A DNA stretch of 14,973 bases. Source: Gemmatimonadota bacterium (GTDB lineage: Bacteria; Gemmatimonadota; Gemmatimonadetes; JACCXV01; JAHWKZ01). Below, one piece after another: positions 1 to 8,170 of the stretch. The stretch is taken from contig JAHWKZ010000023.1 in the NCBI GenBank assembly GCA_019347645.1, positions 1 through 14,973 of the forward strand, read 5' to 3'. Position 1 is the first letter of the stretch. The number at the start of each line of letters is the position of its first letter. A program made the translations under genes and the position numbers. The notes under the pieces are model-generated. The model was not told where the DNA came from. It did no database searches and worked only from the letters and a program-made list of their open reading frames with translations.

Positions 1-999
1 GTAGTCGGCCAGGGACCGGGTGGCGGTGAGCACCCCGGCGTCGTATTCCGGCAGGCCGTACCCTTTCACGAACCGCTCCCCTCGCGCGGCCGGGAGCTCG
101 GGGAGCCCGGCGCGGATCTCCTCGCGCCACTCCGTGGCGACGTCGAGCGGCTCGAGATCGGGCTCCGGGAAGTAGCGGTAGTCGTGGCTCTCCTCCTTCG
201 ACCGCATCGGCCGCGCCTCGCCCTTCACCGCGTCCCACAGTCGGGTCTCGTGGACCACCGGCCGGCCGGATTCGAGGAGCTCCGCCTGCCGCCGGGCCTC
301 GAACGCCAGGGCGTCCTCCACGAACCGGAACGAGTTCACGTTCTTCACCTCGGTCTTGGTTCCGAGCGCGGCTTCTCCCTTTGGCCGGACCGATACGTTG
401 GCGTCGCAGCGGAGCGAGCCCTCTTCCATGTTGCAGTCGGAGACCTCGAGGTATTCCAGCGTCTGCTTGAGCGCGGAGAGGTAGAGGTACGCCTCGCGGG
501 GGCTCCTGAGGTCGGGCTCGGAGACGATCTCGATCAGCGGAATCCCGCACCGGTTGAAGTCCACCCGCGTGCCGCCCGCCCCGTGGCTCGACTTGCCGGC
601 GTCCTCCTCGAGGTGGATCCGGGTGATGCCGATCGTCTTCGCCGAGCCGTCGTCGAGAGCGACCTCCAGGCGGCCACCGGTCGCCAGCGGACGATCGAAC
701 TGGGAGATCTGGTACCCCTTCGGGAGGTCGGGGTAGAAGTACTGCTTGCGGGCGAAGATCGAGCGCCGGTGGATCGTGCAGCCGAGCGCCACGGCGGCCG
801 CGACCGCGAGCTCGACGGCGCCCTCGTTGAGGACCGGCAGGACGCCCGGGTAACCCAGGCAGATCGGGCACACCTGCGTGTTCGGCGGGGCCCCGTAGGT
901 GGTCGGGCACCCGCAGAAGATCTTCGAGAGCGTCTTGAGCTGGGCGTGGACTTCGAGGCCGATGACGGTTTCGTAACGATCGAGGACCCCGTCCGTCAC
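1..999 (-). CDS. gatB: Asp/Glu-tRNA amidotransferase subunit B (3' end off the window)
   Basis: GatB is the tRNA-binding and kinase subunit of GatCAB. It activates Glu-tRNA(Gln) or Asp-tRNA(Asn) with ATP so that ammonia from GatA converts the misacylated residue to Gln or Asn in the cytoplasm. Reading the minus strand from GTG at 999 gives an unmistakable GatB N-terminus (YETVIGLEVHAQLKT), then FCGCP and QVCPICLGYPGVLP, where C29, C31, C44 and C47 form the usual zinc-type cysteine set. Other family motifs are ARKQYFYPDLPKGYQISQ, GGTRVDFNRCGIPLIEIVSE, LRCDANVSVRP, TEVKNVNSFRF and SHDYRYFPEPDLEPL. About 333 residues are present. The family is usually near 480, so the helical and YqeY-like tail lies beyond the left edge. 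The GTG overlaps the gatA stop (GTGA), which suggests coupled translation. No frameshift was seen. Confidence 0.97.
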   Translation of the reverse strand, partial: MTDGVLDRYETVIGLEVHAQLKTLSKIFCGCPTTYGAPPNTQVCPICLGYPGVLPVLNEGAVELAVAAAVALGCTIHRRSIFARKQYFYPDLPKGYQISQFDRPLATGGRLEVALDDGSAKTIGITRIHLEEDAGKSSHGAGGTRVDFNRCGIPLIEIVSEPDLRSPREAYLYLSALKQTLEYLEVSDCNMEEGSLRCDANVSVRPKGEAALGTKTEVKNVNSFRFVEDALAFEARRQAELLESGRPVVHETRLWDAVKGEARPMRSKEESHDYRYFPEPDLEPLDVATEWREEIRAGLPELPAARGERFVKGYGLPEYDAGVLTATRSLADY

Positions 1000-2477
1000 G
1001 GCACGGCCTCTTCGGCCCGGATCCGCGGCGTCGGGCGGGGGGGAGCCTCGCGCTCGAGGAACCGCGCCGCCTTCAGCAGCGCGCCCTCCGAGCGGCGCGG
1101 GCCCATCAGCTGGACGCCGATCGGGAGGTGGTCCTTCGATCCCCACGGTAGCGAGATCGCCGGGATCCCGGCCAGGTTCGCGCTCACCGTGTACACGTCG
1201 TTGAGGTACATCGCCAGCGGGTCGTCGACCTTCTCGCCGATCGGGAACGCCGGCGTCGGGGTGGTCGGGGAGAGGATCGCGTCGACCTCCTCCCATGCGG
1301 CCTCGAAGTCGCCGGCGATCCTCCCCCGGACCGCCGTCCCCCGGCCGTAGTACGCCTCGTAGTAGCCGGCCGAGAGGACGTAGGTGCCGAGCATGATCCG
1401 GCGCTTCACCTCGTCGCCGAACGCGGCCCGGGTCTTCAAGTACATCGAGATCAGATCCTCCTGCCCTGGAGCCCGGTAGCCGTACCGCACGCCGTCGTAG
1501 CGGGCGAGGTTCGATGAGGCCTCGGCGATCGCCACGATGTAGTAGACGGCGATCCCGTACCTCGCGTGCGGCAGCGAGACCTCCACGACCTCGGCCCCGG
1601 CGCTCCCGAATGCGTGGCGGGCGGCCTCGCAGGCGGAGCGGACGGCGGGATCGAGCCCCTCCTCTCCGAAGTACTCGGTCGGCCAGCCGATCCGCGCGCC
1701 CTTCGGGTCCCACTCTTCGAGGCCGGACGCGTAGTCCCCGGCCGGTTCGGGGATCGAGGTCGCGTCGTGGGGATCGGGACCGGCGATCACCGAGAGAAGC
1801 CGGGCGGCGTCCTCCACGGTGTGGGCGACGGGACCGATCTGGTCGAACGAGGATCCGAAGGCGACCAGGCCGTAGCGGGAGACCCGGCCGTAGGTGGGCT
1901 TGATCCCGACCACGCCGCAGAGCGCCGCCGGCTGGCGCACCGAGCCGCCGGTCTCGGAGCCGAGCGCCAGCGGAACGCAGCCGGAGGCGACCGCGGCCGT
2001 CGAGCCGCCCGAGGAGCCGCCCGGGACGCGGTCGAGGTCGTGCGGGTTCCGGGTCGGTCCGAACGCCGAGTTCTCGGTGGAGGAGCCCATCGCGAACTCG
2101 TCGAGGTTCGTCTTCCCGACCACCACCGCGCCCGCGTCCCGGAGGCGGACCACCGCGGTCGCGTCGTAGGGCGCGATGTAGGGCTCGAGGAGCCTGGAGC
2201 CGCAGGTCGTGCGACCGCCGGAGACGGAGATGTTGTCCTTCACCGCGACCGGCACCCCGGCCAGGGGCAGATCCTCGCCGTCCGCGAGCCGGCGATCGAC
2301 CTCCTCCGCCTCCTCGCGCGCCTCGCGCTCCCGGACGGAGAGGAAGGCGTTCAACCCCGTCTCCTGGATCCGCCGGATCCAGCCGAGCGCCCCGTCGACC
2401 GCCCGCGCCGCGGTCGTCTCGCCGGAGCGGATCGAGCGAACGAGGTCGGTGGCCGTACGTTCGGGGCCGAACGTCAT
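996..2477 (-). CDS. gatA: Asp/Glu-tRNA amidotransferase subunit A (glutaminase)
   Basis: GatA is the amidase-signature glutaminase of GatCAB. It hydrolyses glutamine and channels ammonia to GatB. The product is 493 residues, normal for the family. The Ser-cisSer-Lys triad can be placed: K80 in GVPVAVKDN, S155 in VPGGSSGGS and S179 in GSETGGSVRQPA. The spacing matches that known for characterised GatA proteins. The later motifs GIKPTYGRVSRYGLVAFGSSFDQIGP and the C-terminal GIPAISLPWG region are also typical. The open frame extends upstream to 2555, but the ATG at 2477 is chosen because it gives the standard N-terminus and overlaps the gatC stop as ATGA. Its own TGA overlaps the gatB GTG. It is the middle gene of a tightly coupled gatC-gatA-gatB operon. 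Confidence 0.97.
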   Translation of the reverse strand: MTFGPERTATDLVRSIRSGETTAARAVDGALGWIRRIQETGLNAFLSVREREAREEAEEVDRRLADGEDLPLAGVPVAVKDNISVSGGRTTCGSRLLEPYIAPYDATAVVRLRDAGAVVVGKTNLDEFAMGSSTENSAFGPTRNPHDLDRVPGGSSGGSTAAVASGCVPLALGSETGGSVRQPAALCGVVGIKPTYGRVSRYGLVAFGSSFDQIGPVAHTVEDAARLLSVIAGPDPHDATSIPEPAGDYASGLEEWDPKGARIGWPTEYFGEEGLDPAVRSACEAARHAFGSAGAEVVEVSLPHARYGIAVYYIVAIAEASSNLARYDGVRYGYRAPGQEDLISMYLKTRAAFGDEVKRRIMLGTYVLSAGYYEAYYGRGTAVRGRIAGDFEAAWEEVDAILSPTTPTPAFPIGEKVDDPLAMYLNDVYTVSANLAGIPAISLPWGSKDHLPIGVQLMGPRRSEGALLKAARFLEREAPPRPTPRIRAEEAVP

Positions 2478-2752
2478 TCGACCACCCGCGGGACCTTGAC
2501 GTACCCCTCCTCGATCTCCGGCGCCTCGTCGTGGAGGGGCTTCACGTCGGGCCACGGCTCCTCGACGTCCTCGCGAAGTGGGGAGTCCGGCGCCTCAGGC
2601 TCGGCGGCGCTCGCCGCCTCCGCCTCCTCGAGCTGGGCCACGTAATCGAGGATCTTCGAGAGCTCGCCCCGGAAGCGCTCGACCTCCTCGTCGGAGAGCT
2701 CGAGCCGGGCGAGCCGGGCGATGTGGCGGACGTCGTCGGCGGAGATCGTCAT
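2474..2752 (-). CDS. gatC: Asp/Glu-tRNA amidotransferase subunit C
   Basis: GatC is the small subunit that wraps around the GatA-GatB interface and stabilises the complex. The 92-residue product matches the family length. Its N-terminus is the GatC signature: DDVRHIARLARLELSDEE, followed by a helix running to LSKILDYVAQLEE. The C-terminal part has the typical extended acidic and proline stretch (SPLREDVEEPWPD, then VKVPRVVE). The ATG at 2752 gives the expected N-terminus, although no good Shine-Dalgarno sequence is visible before it. It is the first gene of gatCAB and overlaps gatA by four bases (ATGA). The operon promoter should lie in the 236 bases upstream (2753-2988), but no convincing -35/-10 pair was found there. 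Confidence 0.95.
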   Translation of the reverse strand: MTISADDVRHIARLARLELSDEEVERFRGELSKILDYVAQLEEAEAASAAEPEAPDSPLREDVEEPWPDVKPLHDEAPEIEEGYVKVPRVVE

Positions 2753-2988
2753 GCGGCTCGGAAGTTAAGGGTCGACCTCGACTCTGGCAGGCTCCGCCGG
2801 ATCTCTCAGCGGGCACCCCTCGAGCCCCACCCGTTGGCACAACCGAGGAACGGCGGATGATCGCGCAGTGGATCGAAGACCGGATCGACGGCGAGGTAGA
2901 CCAGCTGACTGTCGGGGGTGGTGGGCGTCCAGTCAGGCCGCGAAGGAGCCGTGTGCCTCCAGGAGGTCAGGCCCCGCGCCGGCCGCCG

Positions 2989-5109
2989 TCACCGCAGGCC
3001 GGCTCTTCGGAGCAGCCGCTCGAAGCGCGGATCGTCGCGCACTCCGTCGAACTCGGGGGTGACGGCCAGCCACGAGGCGTGGTCGTCGCGCTCCTCAACG
3101 GCCTTCTCCAGCATGGCCAGGGTGCGCTCCCGGTCCCCCAGGGCGGCATGGACGGTGGCGACCCGGAAGGGAGAGACCTCCGGCTGCTCCAGCAGCGTGG
3201 CCAGCGCCCGCTCGGCCTCCGATCCGCGGCCGGCCAGGGCGTACACCTGGGCCAGGCTGGCCAGGGTTACATGGGCGCCGGGCGCTCGAGCCCGAGCCCG
3301 CTCTACCGTCCGGATGGCGTCGGCGTGGCGGCCCAGCCAGGAGTAGGCGCGGGCGAGGTTGGCCAGGACGTGGGGGGAGTCGGGCGCGAGGGCGAGGGCG
3401 GCCTCGAACGCCTCGGCGGCGCGCTCGGTCCGCCCCGCGTAGAGGTACATGAGGCCGAGGTTGTGCTCGGCGAACGACAGCGGGTCCAGCTCGACCGCCC
3501 GGTGCGCCGCCTGGATCGCCTCCTCCCGCCGGCCCAGGCGCATGAGCAGCAATGCGCGGGAATAGTGCACCGCCGGGTCCCCCGGCCCGAGGCTCAGGCT
3601 GCGCAGGAAATGCTCGTCGGCGCGGGAGAAGTCCCAGTCGTGCAGGTTCGCGATGACGCCCCGGACGGTGTGCGCGATCGCCAGCTCGGGGTCCAGGGCG
3701 AGGGCGCGGTCGACGGCGGCGCGGGCCTCCTCGTATCCCTCGCGAGGGATGTAGCGGAAGTACGCCTGCCACATCAGCCGGTCCGCCAGAAGCGCGTGGG
3801 CGCGGGCGTATTCCGGGTCCCGCTCGATCGCCTGTCGGTAGAGGCCCACCGCCTCGACGTACGACTCGGGCGTGCCCTGTCGGGCGACGGCTCTTCCCCG
3901 GAGGACCAGCGCGTGCGCCTCGGGGTCCGCCGTCTCCTGCTTCGCCAGGGGCGCGTCCCCGGCGAGGTCGACGCGGAGCTGGTCGGCGATGGCCCGGCTG
4001 ATCTCGTCCTGCACGGCGAAGATGTCGACGAGCTCCCGATCGTAGCTCCGGCTCCACAGTTGGTATCCGGTGGCGGCGTCGATGAGCTGCGCCTTGATCC
4101 GCACCCGGCCGTCCACCTTGCGCACGCTCCCCTCCACGATGTGCGCCACCCGCAGGGCCCGTCCGATGGAGTCGATGGGGACATTCGTGCCCTTGAAAGC
4201 GAACGACGAGGTGCGCGCGGCCACTCGGAGGCCGGGCACCTGGGCGAGCACGTTGAGGAGCTCCTCGGTGAGGCCGTCGGAGAAGAACTCCTGCTCGGGG
4301 TCGGAGCTCATGTTCTCGAACGGGAGGACGGCGATGGTGGGGGCCGGCTCGACGACACCCGCGACAGCGATCGCACCAGGCGGTTCGCGCAGGCTCCAGG
4401 CCACCAAACCGGTCAGCGAGATCGCCACCGCCACGGCCGCGACCATGATGGCGATGGACCGCCGAGAAAGGGAGCGACGGAGGGGTTTCGGTTCCTCAGC
4501 ACTCGAGTCCCGCTCGCTCCTCTCTGGGGCCGAAAGGAGGCGATGGACGGTGACCGGCTCGTCGAGCCCGCGGAGAGGCCGCTCGCCCAGGGACTGGAAC
4601 TGGAAGCCCGGACGGCGCCGCAGCTGCCGCCACACGTCATCGCTCACGACCACCTCTCCCGGCGCGGCGGTCCCGTGGATGCGGGAGGCGGTGTTGACGC
4701 CGTCCCCGTACAGGTCCCCATCGGGGGATGCGAGGACGTCGCCCAAATGGATGCCGATCCGCAGGGCCGCGGCTTCCCGCCCCTCTCCCGAAGACCCGAA
4801 CCCCCGCCGGACCGCGAGCGCCGCCCGGGCGGCGGAGTCGGCGCTGTCGAATTCGGCCAGCGCGCCGTCTCCGAGGAGCTTCACCACCCGTCCGCCGTGC
4901 CGCTCTACCTCCGATCGCGCTACTCGATGGAGTTCGGCGACGACTTCGAGCGCGGCGTCCTCGTCGACCGAGGCGAGCCGGGTGAAGCCGACGACGTCGG
5001 CGAACCAGACCGCTACGAGGCGGCGCGCACCGAACGCATCGGAGGGGCTCAAAGAGGACCCGGGTGTGGAGTGGAAGACGGCGTGTTCATCGGAGTCGGT
5101 TCGATTCAA
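2989..5109 (-). CDS. Transmembrane class III nucleotide cyclase with TolB-N-like and TPR regions
   Basis: This is a predicted adenylate cyclase of 706 residues. The cyclase homology domain spans about 29-190. The expected catalytic residues are visible: metal-binding D38 (WFADVVGFT) and D81 (KLLGDGALAEF), the adenine-selecting pair K77 and D132 (GDLYGDGVN), and transition-state residues N139 and R143 (VNTASRI). It is therefore probably active and makes cAMP rather than cGMP. A basic stretch precedes one membrane segment at about 218-239. A TolB-N/FlgO-like region follows (about 258-385, with IAVLPFENMSSD and FFSDGLTEELLNVLA). The rest to the C-terminus is TPR-like repeats. By the positive-inside rule the TPR region would lie outside the membrane. 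The start is the TTG at 5109, the earliest in frame. No Shine-Dalgarno is seen, and a second TTG at residue 20 is possible. The gene is divergent from the TrkA/RyR gene and 236 bases upstream of gatC. Confidence 0.88.
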   Translation of the reverse strand: MNRTDSDEHAVFHSTPGSSLSPSDAFGARRLVAVWFADVVGFTRLASVDEDAALEVVAELHRVARSEVERHGGRVVKLLGDGALAEFDSADSAARAALAVRRGFGSSGEGREAAALRIGIHLGDVLASPDGDLYGDGVNTASRIHGTAAPGEVVVSDDVWRQLRRRPGFQFQSLGERPLRGLDEPVTVHRLLSAPERSERDSSAEEPKPLRRSLSRRSIAIMVAAVAVAISLTGLVAWSLREPPGAIAVAGVVEPAPTIAVLPFENMSSDPEQEFFSDGLTEELLNVLAQVPGLRVAARTSSFAFKGTNVPIDSIGRALRVAHIVEGSVRKVDGRVRIKAQLIDAATGYQLWSRSYDRELVDIFAVQDEISRAIADQLRVDLAGDAPLAKQETADPEAHALVLRGRAVARQGTPESYVEAVGLYRQAIERDPEYARAHALLADRLMWQAYFRYIPREGYEEARAAVDRALALDPELAIAHTVRGVIANLHDWDFSRADEHFLRSLSLGPGDPAVHYSRALLLMRLGRREEAIQAAHRAVELDPLSFAEHNLGLMYLYAGRTERAAEAFEAALALAPDSPHVLANLARAYSWLGRHADAIRTVERARARAPGAHVTLASLAQVYALAGRGSEAERALATLLEQPEVSPFRVATVHAALGDRERTLAMLEKAVEERDDHASWLAVTPEFDGVRDDPRFERLLRRAGLR

Positions 5110-5188
5110 GATACGGCTTCGGAGGGGTCGAGGGAATGGGAACAGCGCCTGGCGCCCCTGTACATGTTTCGTTTCCCGTCGGAAAGGC

Positions 5189-5194
5189 TATAAT
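5189..5194 (+). promoter_or_regulatory. Perfect -10 hexamer (TATAAT) before the TrkA/RyR operon
   Basis: TATAAT is an exact match to the sigma-70-type -10 box and stands out in this GC-rich DNA. No good -35 is found at 16-18 bases upstream; GTTTCG is the hexamer at a 17-base spacing. Transcription would start near 5201-5203, leaving a leader of about 30 bases to the ATG at 5233 or about 67 bases to the GTG at 5269. It fits as the promoter of the three-gene plus-strand operon. This rests on motif and position only. Confidence 0.5.
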
Positions 5195-5232
5195 CTGCCC
5201 GTCCTGATCCTGACCGAGTCGAATCGCTGTCG

Positions 5233-7041
5233 ATGCGCCGGTTGCTCCGGCGATATCGGAAGGGATGTGTGAACGCGCCTGCGAACGACCCCGTGGGAAG
5301 GCGGCTCTGGAAGGCAATCTCCGCTCACGCGTGGTGGTCCTACGCCGTCCTGGTCCTGGCCGTCTGGACGCTCGGCCTGATCGGCTTCCGCGATCTGACG
5401 ACCCCCCGGATCTCCTGGCCCGACTCCGCCTACAGGTCGCTCCAGCTCTTCTTCCTCGAGTTCGGCCCCGAGCGCCTCGGGTCCTTCGGTGAGGACTGGC
5501 GACTTCACGTGGCCCGCTTCGCCGCTCCACTCACCATGGCGCTGGGCGCCGTCGCCGCGATCGCCCGGATCTACGTGGACCGGTCTCGCCAGCTCTGGGC
5601 CCGCCTATTCTACCGGGACCACGCCATCGTCTGCGGGTCGGGCAGGAAGGGCCTCCGCCTGGCGCGCGAGTTTCGCGACGCCGGCACGCCGGTCGTGGTG
5701 CTCGAGAAGGATGGTTCCAACGGGCTGCTCGAGGCGTGCCGCGCCTCGGGCTCGGTCGTCTTCGTGGGAGACGCCCGGGAGGGCGATCTGCTGCGGCAGG
5801 CCGGGGTTCGCAAGGCGAAGCACGTGCTCGTCGTGTGCGGCGAGGGCGGGGTGAACGCGGCCGTCGCGGCCCGGGTGCGGGAAGAGCTGCTGGAGTCTTC
5901 GGCCGGTCGGCCGGTCACCTGTTTCGCCCATATCGAAGACCCCGGCCTGTGCCGTCTTCTGATGCAGGAGACGACTTCGGCGGAAGAGGTCGCCCCGTTT
6001 CGACTCGAGTTCTTCAACGTCCACGACACCGCCGCGCGGGCGCTTCTCGATGAGCATCCTCCCCGGCCCGTCCCGGGCGACCCCGCCGCCCGGCTCCTGA
6101 TCGTCGGGCTGGGTGCCCTCGGACAGAGCCTGCTGACCGCCCTCGTTCGGCGGTGGGCGCTCGACCAGGATTTGCCCTCGCTCGAGATCTCCGTCTTCGA
6201 CTCCGACGTGGAGCGGCGCTTCGCCTCCGCGATTCGCCGATTGCCGACGTCGACCGGCATCGATCGATCCGATCTTCACGAGCTGGACCGGGCGGCGCCC
6301 GTCTTCGACCTCGACGCCATCCGCGCCGGAGGTTCTCCCTCCGTCGCCTACGTGAGCCTCGACGACGACTCGTCGTCCCTGTCGGCGGCCGTCTCGCTCG
6401 TCCGACGCACGCGGGGGGAGAGCTTCCCGATCGTCGTTTGTCTTTCCGACGAGTCGGGACTGACGACCCTCCTCGAGAGATCCGGGGAGGGCGAGTTCGC
6501 CCGGCTCCGACCGTTCGCGTGGCTGGCCCGGGCCTGCACCCGTGAGGTGGTCCTCGGAGGGATCAACGAGACGATGGCGCGGGCGATTCACGAAGGCTAC
6601 CTGAGGCAGCGGCTCGAGTCGGGGCCGGGGAGGGACCCGGACCCCAGCCTCCGGTCTTGGGACGAGCTGCCGGAGGCGCTCAAGGAGTCGAACCGACAGC
6701 AGGCCGACGACATCCGGGCCAAGCTCCATTCGATCGGATGCGAGATCCTTCCCATCGACGTCGACGGCCGGGACGAATTCGAGTTCCGCCCCCACGAGCT
6801 GGAGAGCCTGGCCGTGCTGGAGCACCGCCGCTGGATCGAGGAGCGCCGGCGCGACGGCTGGCGTCGAGGAGACGCCAAGGACATCGACCGAAAGGTGACT
6901 CCCTTCCTCGTTCCATGGGAGGAGCTCTCCGAAGAGATCCGGGAGCGCGACCGGCACGCGGTACGGGAGATCCCGACCGTCCTCCACCGCGTCGGCCTGA
7001 CGATCCACCGCCACCCACAACGGGGAGAAACGCATGCGTGA
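5233..7041 (+). CDS. Two-TM TrkA-N-like protein with C-terminal RyR domain
   Basis: This 602-residue membrane protein resembles the cytosolic half of K+-channel regulators. TM1 is about 34-52 and TM2 about 95-115. The stretch between them (RSLQLFFLEFG) sits where a pore helix would, but has no TVGYG-type selectivity filter. Two Rossmann/TrkA-N-like domains follow. The first has GSGRKG at 135-140 and an acidic residue (E158) ending beta-2. The second has GLGALG at 292-297. The C-terminal part, about 475-590, is a RyR domain: LKESNRQQADDI, then LEHRRWIEERRRDGW, then FLVPWEELSEE. Such fusions are known in bacteria, and the ligand is unestablished. It overlaps the PrsW gene by 8 bases, so the two are probably co-translated. 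The longest start (ATG 5233) lacks a Shine-Dalgarno. GTG 5269 has GGAAGGGA just upstream and may be the true start, 12 residues shorter. Confidence 0.85.
   Translation: MRRLLRRYRKGCVNAPANDPVGRRLWKAISAHAWWSYAVLVLAVWTLGLIGFRDLTTPRISWPDSAYRSLQLFFLEFGPERLGSFGEDWRLHVARFAAPLTMALGAVAAIARIYVDRSRQLWARLFYRDHAIVCGSGRKGLRLAREFRDAGTPVVVLEKDGSNGLLEACRASGSVVFVGDAREGDLLRQAGVRKAKHVLVVCGEGGVNAAVAARVREELLESSAGRPVTCFAHIEDPGLCRLLMQETTSAEEVAPFRLEFFNVHDTAARALLDEHPPRPVPGDPAARLLIVGLGALGQSLLTALVRRWALDQDLPSLEISVFDSDVERRFASAIRRLPTSTGIDRSDLHELDRAAPVFDLDAIRAGGSPSVAYVSLDDDSSSLSAAVSLVRRTRGESFPIVVCLSDESGLTTLLERSGEGEFARLRPFAWLARACTREVVLGGINETMARAIHEGYLRQRLESGPGRDPDPSLRSWDELPEALKESNRQQADDIRAKLHSIGCEILPIDVDGRDEFEFRPHELESLAVLEHRRWIEERRRDGWRRGDAKDIDRKVTPFLVPWEELSEEIRERDRHAVREIPTVLHRVGLTIHRHPQRGETHA
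5258..5265 (+). promoter_or_regulatory. Shine-Dalgarno GGAAGGGA favouring a GTG start at 5269
   Basis: The purine run GGAAGGGA lies inside the longest reading frame. Its GGAAGG core is 5 bases before GTG at 5269, whereas the ATG at 5233 has no visible ribosome-binding site. It therefore argues for an internal start that removes the basic peptide MRRLLRRYRKGC. Inference from spacing only. Confidence 0.4.
7022..7027 (+). promoter_or_regulatory. Ribosome-binding site of the PrsW-family gene
   Basis: GGGGAG lies 6 bases before the ATG at 7034, within the last codons of the TrkA/RyR gene. It supports ATG 7034 as the start despite the 8-base overlap with the preceding gene. Confidence 0.6.
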
Positions 7042-8170
7042 GAGCCTGACATCGTTCGACGAGCTCGCACACGGAACCGCGATCCGGCGCATCCTCCTCG
7101 GGGCCGCCGTCTTCGGGATGCTGATCCTCGGACTCCTCCTGCTCGCCTTCATGGGCCTGGGGACCGGCCTGGCCGGGCTCCTCGTGGGGATGGTCCTCGC
7201 GGTCCTCCCGGTGCCCTTCTATCTCCTGCTGGCGCTGTGGATCGACCGCTACGAGAAGGAGCCGGTGGGGATGCTCGCCCTGGCGTTCCTGTGGGGCGCC
7301 ACCGTGGCCGCGTTCTTCTCCTTCCTCTTCAACACCGTCAGCGCTCTGCTGCTGGGGGAGATGTCGGGGAGTCCGCAGGCGGCGGAGCTGGGGGGAGCGG
7401 TGTTGTCCGCTCCCTTCTCCGAGGAGCTCTCCAAGGGCGTCGCCCTCTTCATCCTCTACTTCTGGAAGCGGAACGAGTTCGACAACATCACCGACGGCAT
7501 CATCTACGCGGCCATGGTGGGACTGGGATTCGCCATGACCGAGAACGTGCTCTACTACGGTCGAGCCATCCAGACGGGGTTCGCGGGGTCGCTCGTGACC
7601 ATCGGAATACGAGGCGTGCTGGCCCCCTTCAGCCATCCCCTCTACACCGCCATGACCGGCATCGGCCTGGGACTGGCGCGCGAATCGACGAACCGGATGA
7701 TCAAGCTCGCCGCCCCGGTCCTCGGTCTCGCCATGGCGATGTTCCTCCACGCGCTGTGGAACCTGGCGGCCTCCCTCGGGCCGGCCCTGGTGTTCGTCTA
7801 CTTCCTGATCATGGTCCCGATCTTCCTGGCCCTGATCGGACTCGTCGTCTACTCCCTACGTCGGGAAGGCGGCATCATCCGCCGCCACCTCTCCCCCTAC
7901 GCCGAGAGGGGCGAGCTGAGTCCCGCGGAGCTGGAGACCCTCTCCTCGGTGCGGGGCCGCCTGGGGGAGGTCTACGAGGCGTTCCGGGAAGGAGGATTCC
8001 GCCGCTGGCGGGACTGCCAACTCTTCCACCAGTCCGCGAGCGAGCTCGCCTTCTATCGTTGGCGGGTGGAGCGGGGATTCCCGCTCGACGAGGAGGAAAC
8101 CGCGAGTTTCGAGAGAGAGCACCTGGAGATCATCCGAGAGTACCGGGGGGGCCAGCATGACGAAGCCTAG
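7034..8170 (+). CDS. PrsW-family glutamic intramembrane protease
   Basis: This 378-residue polytopic membrane protein carries the PrsW family motifs. DRYEKEP is at 71-77 and PFSEELSKG contains E130 and E131. The block DGIIYAAMVGLGFAMTEN contains E170. SHPLYTAMTG contains H201 and FLHALWN contains H239. These glutamates and histidines are the residues conserved in this protease superfamily. PrsW of Bacillus subtilis cleaves the anti-sigma factor RsiW, but no sigma or anti-sigma gene is present here, so the substrate is unknown. Hydrophobic segments run from about 20 to 275. A charged cytosolic-type tail of about 100 residues follows (275-378), rich in Glu and Arg. GGGGAG precedes the ATG. The gene overlaps the TrkA/RyR gene by 8 bases and the next gene by 14 bases, so all three are probably one transcript. 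A substrate among the neighbouring membrane proteins is possible but unproven. Confidence 0.88.
   Translation: MRESLTSFDELAHGTAIRRILLGAAVFGMLILGLLLLAFMGLGTGLAGLLVGMVLAVLPVPFYLLLALWIDRYEKEPVGMLALAFLWGATVAAFFSFLFNTVSALLLGEMSGSPQAAELGGAVLSAPFSEELSKGVALFILYFWKRNEFDNITDGIIYAAMVGLGFAMTENVLYYGRAIQTGFAGSLVTIGIRGVLAPFSHPLYTAMTGIGLGLARESTNRMIKLAAPVLGLAMAMFLHALWNLAASLGPALVFVYFLIMVPIFLALIGLVVYSLRREGGIIRRHLSPYAERGELSPAELETLSSVRGRLGEVYEAFREGGFRRWRDCQLFHQSASELAFYRWRVERGFPLDEEETASFEREHLEIIREYRGGQHDEA

Noticed and set aside
184..1350. Plus-strand open frame of 388 codons over gatB/gatA
   Set aside because: It is antisense to gatB and the 3' end of gatA, and the translation has no domain signature.
2753..2988. 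Possible tRNA, small RNA or terminator between the cyclase gene and gatC
   Set aside because: No tRNA-like TPsiC motif, no hairpin followed by a T run, and no short frame with a ribosome-binding site was found on either strand.
2578..5193. Long plus-strand open frame of 871 codons
   Set aside because: It lies antisense to the cyclase, whose catalytic motifs and TPRs are clear. The translation is Arg/Gly/Val-rich with no domain, typical of open antisense frames in GC-rich genes.
5605..7152. Minus-strand open frame of 515 codons opposite the TrkA/RyR gene
   Set aside because: No recognisable motif, and it is entirely antisense to a gene with clear Rossmann and RyR motifs.
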